Source: Myxococcota bacterium (GTDB lineage Bacteria; Myxococcota_C; UBA6777). From it: 5,101 bases of DNA. Position numbers and translations under genes: made by a program. The notes under the pieces are model-generated. The model was given only the letters and a program-made list of their open reading frames with translations. It had not been told where the DNA came from and searched no databases. Positions 1-4,959 of this stretch are shown one piece after another; within the stretch, counting starts at the first letter, position 1; each line of letters opens with the position of its first letter. The stretch covers positions 1 through 5,101 of the forward strand of contig CAUJFU010000125.1 in the NCBI GenBank assembly GCA_963169055.1. Direction: 5' to 3'.

Positions 1-1148
1 GAGGGGGAGTTGGAGAGGGCGAAGCTGGATGGATCGAGGGTGTTGAGGGCATGAGAAGGCGTGGGAAAGGCCGAAGCCGCAGGATAAACCGAAACTTCGG
101 GAGAGGCCGAAGATGCGGAATAAACTGAAGGTGTGAGGGGATCGGCAGTTTGTGTACCTCGTGATGGAGTGGAAGGGGCGAGCGGGTCGGCATAGAGCAA
201 GGGTTGGGCAGGGAGCGAAGCAGGTGGCGACGAGACGACGGTGCGTTGGAGGGGTTGGGACCATTGTTTGAGGGGCGTGATGTGGGGGAGAAGCGCAGAA
301 CGAAGGGCTTGGGCGAAGTGATGGCAATCGGGGAAGCGGTCATCGGGTTTTTTGGCGATGCTTTGGAGGATGACTTGGTTGAGGGCTTCGGGGATATCGG
401 GCCGAAAGGTGGAGGGGGGCTCGGGGGGGGTGAAGAGATGGCGAGAGAGCAACTCGTAGCCGTTGTGGATCTCGTCGGAGTGACGGGCAAATGGGGTATG
501 TCCGACGATCGCTTCATACAGGCTAATACCCATGCTATAGATATCTGCCCGAGGATCGGCGATCTCACCGCGAAGCTGTTCGGGAGAGATATAGAGCAGG
601 GTTCCAAGCAGAGAGCCGGTTTGGGTGAGTTTATGGTCATCAAGGGCGCGAGCGATCCCGAAGTCGGCGAGTTTCACGACGAGACTTTCGCCAAGGAGGA
701 TATTTGAAGGTTTGATATCGCGGTGGATCACGCCGTGTTTGTGGGCAAATCCGAGTCCTGCGAGAGCGTGTTCAAAGATGAAAAGGACTTCATTGAGGGG
801 CAACTGAAACTGAGGGAAACAGCCGATGTATTCGTGAAGATCGACACCTTGGACAAATTCCATGACGATAAAGGTGTCTTCGCCTTCTTCGTGCATGGCG
901 CGGATGCCGACGATGTTTTGGTGGTGGAGTCGTGCTTGTGTGCGGGCTTCGCGGAGGAAGCGTTGAGCGGTGGTGTGTCCAGAGCGGAGAGGCAGGCCCG
1001 CTTTGAGGCGTTTGATGGCGACGGGTACGTCTAGAAGGATATCGGTTCCTTTGTAGACGACGGAGGGACCGCCTTCGCCGAGGTAGTCGTCGATGCGATA
1101 GGTGTCTTTGAGCAAGCGTCCGAGGGTAGTGGAGGATGGGTTGTTCAA
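1..1148 (-). CDS. Ser/Thr protein kinase, Hanks type, catalytically complete (C-terminus beyond window)
   Basis: At least 382 residues are visible. The protein would transfer phosphate from ATP to Ser/Thr of protein substrates in the cytoplasm. All kinase motifs are present: glycine loop LGEGGPSVVY (23-32), VAIK lysine K46, a helix-C glutamate at about E67 (FLREAR), HRD loop VIHRDIKPSNILL (D144, K146, N149), DFG at 162-164, activation segment GTLLYISPEQ, then DIYSMGISLYEA and a closing DDRF. The kinase domain spans roughly 17-285. A Pro/Ser/Thr-rich linker follows and includes two imperfect 12-residue repeats; no membrane helix is reached before the edge. No ATG lies upstream of the glycine loop in this frame. 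The TTG at 1148-1146 is the best start because GGGAG sits 5 nt upstream. It begins 16 nt after the stop of the kinase-like gene upstream, which points to one operon. What follows the linker is unknown. Confidence 0.92.
   Translation of the reverse strand, partial: MNNPSSTTLGRLLKDTYRIDDYLGEGGPSVVYKGTDILLDVPVAIKRLKAGLPLRSGHTTAQRFLREARTQARLHHQNIVGIRAMHEEGEDTFIVMEFVQGVDLHEYIGCFPQFQLPLNEVLFIFEHALAGLGFAHKHGVIHRDIKPSNILLGESLVVKLADFGIARALDDHKLTQTGSLLGTLLYISPEQLRGEIADPRADIYSMGISLYEAIVGHTPFARHSDEIHNGYELLSRHLFTPPEPPSTFRPDIPEALNQVILQSIAKKPDDRFPDCHHFAQALRSALLPHITPLKQWSQPLQRTVVSSPPASLPAQPLLYADPLAPSTPSRGTQTADPLTPSVYSASSASPEVSVYPAASAFPTPSHALNTLDPSSFALSNSP
63..134 (-). repeat. Two imperfect 36-bp tandem units in the kinase linker
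   Basis: Units 63-98 and 99-134 share a 36-bp period (for example AGGCCGAAG followed by ATAAAC in both, plus strand). In the kinase reading frame they encode the 12-residue units VYSASSASPEVS and VYPAASAFPTPS. They lie in the Pro/Ser/Thr-rich region after the kinase domain. Confidence 0.6.
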
Positions 1149-1153
1149 GGGGG

Positions 1154-1158
1154 CTCCC
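1154..1158 (-). promoter_or_regulatory. Shine-Dalgarno GGGAG supporting a TTG start
   Basis: GGGAG on the minus strand is followed by five C residues and then TTG at 1148-1146. It lies in the 16-nt gap after the TAA of the upstream kinase-like gene. It decides the start of the downstream kinase, which has no in-frame ATG before its glycine loop. Confidence 0.6.
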
Positions 1159-1164
1159 GAAGGT

Positions 1165-3261
1165 TTAGCGGGGCGTGAACCAACTGAGGCGGTAGAGTTT
1201 GATATTGTCCTTGGACTCGTCTTGTTCGGCGGACCATGTGAAGTAAGCGTCGTTGTGTCCGTACAATTGGAGTCGGATCTCAGCGGGTTTGCCTTTGAGT
1301 AGGACGATGCGCAAGGGCGTTTTTCCGCGATAGGGTCGGCCATCGACGAGGACGGTGGCTCCGGGGGGATTGGTGCTGATCGTTAGGGTTGCGGTAGGCA
1401 TTCCACCCCATGCAGAGGGGGCTGTCCGAGCTTTGGTGCGTCGGATGCGTGGCTTGGGACGTGGAGGTGGAGCGAGGCTCGCACCGCCAGATCTGTTTGT
1501 GGTTTGGGGCGAAGTACGGGCGGATGGGTTTGTGGTGTTTGAGGGAGTGTTGGTATTTGGGGAGGTGTTTGTGTTGTTGCCTTGTTGAGGAGAGTTCGAG
1601 GCGATCGGGCGAGGGAGGGGTTGGAGAGGGACGTTTTGGTAAGTGTCGGAAGTGGCGGTCCAACTGTAAAGGTGGGGTAGGAACCCATCTTTTCGGATCT
1701 GGATCTGGACTTTTTTTCCGATGCGAACGCTGAGTTCTGCGGGGGTGGTATTTTCTTGTTTCTCGCCGCCGAGCCAGATCTCCGCACCAGCGGGGACGCT
1801 GTGCAATTGGAGCTTGACGAAGATTTGTTTGTCGGGATCGACGCGAGGATCTTTGGTGGGCGTGGGGGGAAGGAAGACAAAGATCCCCGCACCCACGAGA
1901 AGCAGGACGACCACCACGACTCCGAAGATCAAGCCCTTGTGGGGGCCTGTACTTTGGGGTTTGCCCTTTTTTTGTCCAACAAGTGTGACATCGAGTGGAT
2001 CGCGGCCTCCTGTCAAGGCGCTTGCGGGAATGTTGGTGTGTGCGGAGGGAGGGGCGGTTGGGAGGTGAGCAGAGCTTTGATAACCTCCGCTGGCGATCCC
2101 TGCGTTTCCATAAGCACCCGAAGCACTGCCATAAGGGGCGGGTTTGCGCTGTCCAAAGTTGTCCATCGCAACCATCAAGCCTTCGGCTTCGAGATCGATG
2201 CGTTGGGTTTGTGGGCCGGTGTCGTAATCTTCTACGTCGTAGTCTTGGTTTGCGTTGCGGTGAACGACGGTGGCTTCGGAGGGTTCCAGCCCGAGGGGGT
2301 CATCAAAGCCGCTAAAGCGGCCCGTGGCTTCGCCTTCTTCATCGTCGCCTTCCCCGATCACGTTTGCAAAACGTTCGCGTAGGGCGTCTGCGAATTCTTG
2401 AGCGCTTGCGTAACGATGGCTTGGGCGTTCTGCGAGGGCGTAGCGTAGGACATCTTCGAGGTCGAGCGAGAGCTTACGTTCTTTTTCGAGGTCTGCACAA
2501 ACTTGTGCAAAGAAGTCTTTTTGTGCGTCGCGTAGGCGTGCAAGAGAGCCATCAAACAGGCGTCTGCGCATCAACATCTCGGCGAGGACGACGCCCGCAG
2601 CAAAGATATCGATGCGGTGATCGAGGATCCCGTCACCGTTCATTTGTTCGGGCGGTGTATAAAAGGCCGATTCGGGGGCGTATCCACCGGCTTTTCGCAA
2701 GCGATCATCCCACCACCAATTTTGTCCGAAGTGGAGGATCTGGAGTTGATCGCGTTGGGTGGTTTCGGAGGGGCCGAGCATGATGTTGGCGAGGCGGAGA
2801 TCTCCGTGGATGATCGAGGATTGGTGGAGTTTGTGCAGGCCGTCGAGCATCTCAAGAAATAGCGGAAGAGGCCGAAGTGGTGGGGGGATGACTTTTTGTT
2901 CGAGGACGCGATCAAGCGGGTGGCCGGAAGCGTGTTCGAGGATGACGTAAAGGCCCATCTGAGGGTCATGATCCGCGTGGTAAACCTGCGCGACGTGCTG
3001 GTGGCGGAACTGGATCAAGTAGGCGATGCCTTCGCGGTATCGGGTTTGTAGCTCATGCGAGCGGGTATGTGGGGTGTGAAAGATCTTGATCCACGCGGGA
3101 TAGGTGGTGTCTTCGTGGACTGCTTCGTAAAGCGTCCCGAGTCGGTCTTTGGCGGCTTGTTGTTGGAGTCGGTAGCCACCGATTTGATATCGTTCCCATC
3201 GCTCGTCAACCATCTCTGGCTCCGTATCAGCAATCGTTCTGTGTTGTGACTGGTCCTGCAT
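1165..3261 (-). CDS. Membrane-anchored kinase-like protein (probable pseudokinase) with two PEGA domains
   Basis: 698 residues. Residues 30-295 have the Hanks kinase fold: K59 (PAWIKIF), a helix-C glutamate near E77, the catalytic loop IIHGDLRLANIML (D154, N159), PPE 203-205 and D218 in HRIDIF. Two key elements are broken. The glycine loop reads AAKDRLGTLY, with one of three glycines kept, and DFG is HFG (H177), which removes the Mg-binding Asp. Catalysis is therefore doubtful, although K59 and D154 remain. After it come an acidic stretch (303-350), a Gly/Ala/Ser/Tyr-rich stretch (375-400), one transmembrane helix (about 443-464), PEGA domain 1 (about 480-548, VPAGAEIWLGG), an Asn/Thr/Ser/Pro linker (553-600) and PEGA domain 2 (about 622-692, NPPGATVLVDGRPYRGKTP). 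The expected topology is kinase fold inside, PEGA domains in the periplasm. The first ATG has no clear Shine-Dalgarno; M17 (3213) has GGAG 6 nt upstream and may be the true start. Probably co-transcribed with the active kinase downstream. Confidence 0.94.
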   Translation of the reverse strand: MQDQSQHRTIADTEPEMVDERWERYQIGGYRLQQQAAKDRLGTLYEAVHEDTTYPAWIKIFHTPHTRSHELQTRYREGIAYLIQFRHQHVAQVYHADHDPQMGLYVILEHASGHPLDRVLEQKVIPPPLRPLPLFLEMLDGLHKLHQSSIIHGDLRLANIMLGPSETTQRDQLQILHFGQNWWWDDRLRKAGGYAPESAFYTPPEQMNGDGILDHRIDIFAAGVVLAEMLMRRRLFDGSLARLRDAQKDFFAQVCADLEKERKLSLDLEDVLRYALAERPSHRYASAQEFADALRERFANVIGEGDDEEGEATGRFSGFDDPLGLEPSEATVVHRNANQDYDVEDYDTGPQTQRIDLEAEGLMVAMDNFGQRKPAPYGSASGAYGNAGIASGGYQSSAHLPTAPPSAHTNIPASALTGGRDPLDVTLVGQKKGKPQSTGPHKGLIFGVVVVVLLLVGAGIFVFLPPTPTKDPRVDPDKQIFVKLQLHSVPAGAEIWLGGEKQENTTPAELSVRIGKKVQIQIRKDGFLPHLYSWTATSDTYQNVPLQPLPRPIASNSPQQGNNTNTSPNTNTPSNTTNPSARTSPQTTNRSGGASLAPPPRPKPRIRRTKARTAPSAWGGMPTATLTISTNPPGATVLVDGRPYRGKTPLRIVLLKGKPAEIRLQLYGHNDAYFTWSAEQDESKDNIKLYRLSWFTPR
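3220..3223 (-). promoter_or_regulatory. Possible Shine-Dalgarno GGAG for an alternative start at 3213
   Basis: GGAG stands 6 nt before the internal ATG (codon 17, 3213-3211) of the kinase-like gene. The upstream ATG at 3261 is preceded by a sequence with no purine-rich motif. Starting at 3213 would drop 16 polar residues that are not part of the kinase fold. Confidence 0.4.
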
Positions 3262-3290
3262 GTAGCGTGAGGCGTTTGGTCGTGGTGCGT

Positions 3291-3319
3291 AGGGTAGCGA
3301 GAAGGCTGTTTCACGTCAA
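3291..3319 (-). promoter_or_regulatory. Candidate sigma-70-type promoter for the kinase pair
   Basis: On the minus strand TTGACG (3319-3314) is followed after 17 nt by TACCCT (3296-3291). The -35 matches five of six consensus bases and the spacing is ideal, but the -10 matches only three. Transcription would begin near 3284, about 20 nt before the ATG at 3261. The site fits the 247-bp gap before the two-gene kinase unit. Whether the host uses such a promoter is inference. Confidence 0.4.
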
Positions 3320-3333
3320 CAGGGGCGTTGTTT

Positions 3334-3354
3334 CCGAACCCTAATAGGCTTCGG
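3334..3354. promoter_or_regulatory. Dyad symmetry upstream of the candidate kinase promoter
   Basis: Two 10-bp arms, CCGAACCCTA and TAGGCTTCGG on the plus strand, are inverted copies with one mismatch around a single central base. The centre is about 27 bp upstream of the candidate -35 box. No T-run follows on either strand, so an intrinsic terminator is less likely than a regulator-binding site or a structured 3' end of the cysteine-rich gene's transcript. Confidence 0.4.
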
Positions 3355-3478
3355 GCATGCAGAAGACCCCGAGGCGCGGAATTTGGGTGCGTTCCTCAAG
3401 AAGTACAAGGGGAGCAGGGTGTTTGAGCGGGCAGCGGAGGTGTTATGCGCTTGGAGGGGTTTCGTCGAAGGAGCAAGC

Positions 3479-3492
3479 CCCGATGCGTCGGG
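3479..3492 (-). other. Small stem-loop downstream of the cysteine-rich gene
   Basis: CCCGA and TCGGG form a 5-bp stem around a CGCA loop (minus strand), 16 nt past the TGA of the cysteine-rich gene. The following sequence is GCTTGCTCC, without a T-tract. It could be a weak transcript 3' end. The rest of the gap, 3355-3478, shows no reading frame or motif I can support. Confidence 0.2.
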
Positions 3493-3508
3493 TGTGGTGT
3501 GGCAGCGA

Positions 3509-3838
3509 TCAGTAATAATCGCAGCGTTGGACACAGACAGGGCGAGTGCGACAGCGTTGGACGGGATAGCAATGGTTGCGATAGCTGCAATTCGTGTAGG
3601 TGTTGCAGTTTCGGACATAACGGCACACTTGGTAATCGCCGCTCCAAGCACAGACCCGGCTGAGACCGCAACGTGTTTGGGGGTAGCAGTAGCGGCGTTG
3701 GTAGCAGCGTGTGGTGGTGAAGCAACGCTGGACGTTGGTGCAAACTGTGCGACAGTAAGTGTTTGCGCTGGCGGACGAGGGAAGCATCGACAGAGATCCC
3801 GCGCCAAGCACAACAGCCATCAAAAGCCACTTTTTCAT
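3509..3838 (-). CDS. Secreted cysteine-rich protein with a C-x5-C ladder
   Basis: 109 residues, family not recognised. Residues 1-25 are a clear Sec signal peptide: MKK, a hydrophobic core, then an ASA site with predicted cleavage after A25. The mature 84 residues contain 14 Cys, 14 Arg and 11 Tyr but no Lys, Glu, Ile or Met. Cysteines fall at 29, 33, 39, 45, 51, 57, 63, 72, 78, 84, 90, 96, 102 and 106: C-x3-C, five C-x5-C steps, one x8 gap, five more C-x5-C steps, then x3-C. The halves 33-63 and 72-102 look like an internal duplication, sharing CYPxxRC, CxTxTxC and xxxVC positions. An oxidised, disulfide-rich protein of the periplasm, surface or outside is expected. The start has a strong AGGAGG at 5 nt. 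Gaps of 207 and 247 nt on either side suggest it is transcribed alone. Function unknown; a structural or metal-binding role cannot be excluded. Confidence 0.8.
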   Translation of the reverse strand: MKKWLLMAVVLGAGSLSMLPSSASANTYCRTVCTNVQRCFTTTRCYQRRYCYPQTRCGLSRVCAWSGDYQVCRYVRNCNTYTNCSYRNHCYPVQRCRTRPVCVQRCDYY

Positions 3839-3843
3839 GACAT

Positions 3844-3849
3844 CCTCCT
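3844..3849 (-). promoter_or_regulatory. Strong Shine-Dalgarno AGGAGG
   Basis: AGGAGG lies 5 nt before the ATG at 3838. It is the best ribosome-binding site in the window and supports this small ORF as a real, probably well-translated gene. Confidence 0.8.
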
Positions 3850-3938
3850 ATTGGATGAGGTTTTGGGGCGGGACGGTGGCAGGTAGGTCTGTCTTGTCGC
3901 GCCGTATGAAAGTTTCGCCACATCGAAGACGCCTTGTG

Positions 3939-3957
3939 CCTTCGCGTGTCGCGAGGG
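3939..3957. other. Inverted repeat in the leader of the cysteine-rich gene
   Basis: TCGCG and CGCGA flank a 3-nt centre (3942-3954), with two further pairs beyond one mismatch. It lies about 100 nt upstream of the cysteine-rich gene's start. It could be an operator or a hairpin in the leader; no T-run follows on either strand. I found no convincing -35/-10 pair in 3850-4045. Confidence 0.25.
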
Positions 3958-3970
3958 TTAGACGGCAGCG

Positions 3971-3998
3971 GGTGGGTTTTGTTTTCAAAAGACCCGCC
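3971..3998 (-). terminator. Imperfect stem-loop after the solute-binding protein gene (weak terminator candidate)
   Basis: On the minus strand GGCGGG pairs with CCCACC (one C-A mismatch) and, after a 2-nt bulge, TTTTG pairs with CAAAA around an AAAA loop. It begins about 50 nt beyond the gene's stop codon. The bases after the stem are mixed, not a T-tract, so termination here is only a possibility. Confidence 0.25.
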
Positions 3999-4002
3999 AT
4001 GT

Positions 4003-4055
4003 CGTCAGGAGCGTTGGTGTAGAGCCACTCGTTAGGAGCGTTGGTTTAGAGCCAT
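4003..4055. repeat. 27-bp imperfect tandem duplication over the 3' end of the solute-binding protein gene
   Basis: Copies 4003-4028 and 4030-4055 match at 23 of 26 bases with a period of 27 bp, exactly nine codons. The distal copy carries the TAA stop (minus strand) after Trp-Leu. The other copy has TAC at the same place and encodes Trp-Leu-Tyr-Thr-Asn-Ala-Pro in the same frame, beyond the stop. Confidence 0.75.
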
Positions 4056-4909
4056 TGGCGTTGAAGGTAAGCCAGTTTGCCCGATTGTGCGAGGTCGAGC
4101 AGGATTAGATCCGTCACATGGAGTAGGGTTTTGTTTTCAAGTTGGACGCCGATGGCGTATTCTTCGCTGAGACCGAGTTTTTTGACGATCTTGTACTTTT
4201 TGGAGACGCTGCGGATCATGTGCAGAGCGATGGGATGGTCGGTGATCACGTAGTCGATGCTGCCGCTTTCCATGGCGTAGATGATCTCTTTGTAATTTTC
4301 AAAGAAGCGGATCTCTGCGTTGAACAGCGATTGTGCATCGGGGGTGGTGGTGCCGCGAACGATAGCGAGGACGGGGTTTTTGCGGGTGGTTTCGGCAGAG
4401 ATAAGGACTTTGTTGGTTTTGAGGTAGACTTTGGAGAAGCCTACGAGTCTCGCACGGGCTTTGGTGCGCGAAAAGGCGGCGGCTACGATATCGCAGGTGT
4501 CTTGTTGGAGGCTAGAGATGCGGGAGCCTGCGTTGATGACGGTCCATTCGATGGTCAAGTTGCGTTTGTAGTAGACGCTTAAACGTCGGGCGATCTGCTC
4601 GACGAGATCGATATCGTAGCCAACGAGTCGGCGTCCAAGGAAGTAGCCAAAGGGCGGAACATCGGAGCGAACGCAAGCGCGCAACACTTGAGATTGGAGG
4701 ATACGGGCGAGCTTGGTTCCGTCGGCGGCTTTGGGCATCTCGGGAGAATCGAGCGTGTAGAGCGGAGCGTCTGCTTCTTTGGGTTTGGCGGCTTCTTTGA
4801 TCGTGGGCTGCGAGGTCGGTGGTGTGGGGGGAGCAGGTTTTTTGCTGTCCGCGTGGAGGTTTTGTTGGATCAGCCAGAAGGCGGCGAGCAGGAAAACGAT
4901 CTTCTTCAT
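4046..4909 (-). CDS. Periplasmic solute-binding protein, family 3 (polar amino-acid type)
   Basis: 287 residues. Residues 1-20 form a signal peptide (MKK, hydrophobic core, LHA|D) with no lipobox cysteine, so the product should be soluble in the periplasm. A Pro/Lys/Ala-rich spacer runs from 23 to about 62. The binding domain (about 66-287) shows the family pattern: LRACVRSDVPPFGY, GYDIDLVEQIARRL (97-110), LQQDTCDIVAAAFSRTKARARLVGFSKVY (134-162, given here only as the family's second block), IVRGTTT (183-189), SGSIDYVITD (215-224) and a C-terminal YLQRQW. R152 aligns with the ligand-carboxylate arginine of amino-acid binders and D224 with the amine-contacting Asp, so a small amino-acid-like ligand is likely. 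Cys79 and Cys139 could form a disulfide. The Shine-Dalgarno is weak (AAGAG, 3 nt). No permease or ATPase is adjacent in the window, so it may serve a distant ABC transporter or act as a sensor. Confidence 0.93.
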   Translation of the reverse strand: MKKIVFLLAAFWLIQQNLHADSKKPAPPTPPTSQPTIKEAAKPKEADAPLYTLDSPEMPKAADGTKLARILQSQVLRACVRSDVPPFGYFLGRRLVGYDIDLVEQIARRLSVYYKRNLTIEWTVINAGSRISSLQQDTCDIVAAAFSRTKARARLVGFSKVYLKTNKVLISAETTRKNPVLAIVRGTTTPDAQSLFNAEIRFFENYKEIIYAMESGSIDYVITDHPIALHMIRSVSKKYKIVKKLGLSEEYAIGVQLENKTLLHVTDLILLDLAQSGKLAYLQRQWL

Positions 4910-4917
4910 CGACTCTT

Positions 4918-4959
4918 CGGCGCGGAAACCCCCTTCTTTAGAGGGGGGAGGAAGCGCCG
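4918..4959 (-). other. Two-part GC-rich hairpin between the partial gene and the solute-binding protein gene
   Basis: The outer arms CGGCGC (4959-4954) and GCGCCG (4923-4918) enclose a second stem CCCCCT (4947-4942) / AGGGGG (4934-4929) with a 7-nt loop. The loop contains part of the TAA stop of the upstream gene, and the structure ends 8 nt before the next ATG. Only TTT follows the inner stem, so it is a poor intrinsic terminator. It could affect coupling or RNA stability, or be a mobile-element end. Confidence 0.45.

Noticed and set aside
204-707. Plus-strand reading frame of 167 codons opposite the active kinase
   Set aside because: It is the antisense of a gene with all kinase motifs, is Gly-rich without recognisable domains, and has no convincing ribosome-binding site.
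1756-2382. Plus-strand reading frame of 208 codons opposite the kinase-like gene
   Set aside because: It mirrors the transmembrane and linker region of a well-supported protein; long antisense frames are expected with this codon bias.
3316-3813. Overlapping minus-strand frames of 165 and 175 codons across the cysteine-rich gene
   Set aside because: They are shifted frames of the same DNA with Pro/His/Leu-rich or Ala-rich sequence, no signal peptide and no Shine-Dalgarno support.
3509-3838. Ice-binding (antifreeze) function for the cysteine-rich protein
   Set aside because: The cysteine spacing matches beetle antifreeze proteins, but the regular TCT face is missing and many outward positions are Arg or Tyr.
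3383-3886. Plus-strand Ala/Val-rich frame of 167 codons opposite the cysteine-rich gene
   Set aside because: The composition reflects antisense Cys/Arg codons. The minus-strand gene has a signal peptide, strong Shine-Dalgarno and ordered cysteines, which this frame cannot match.
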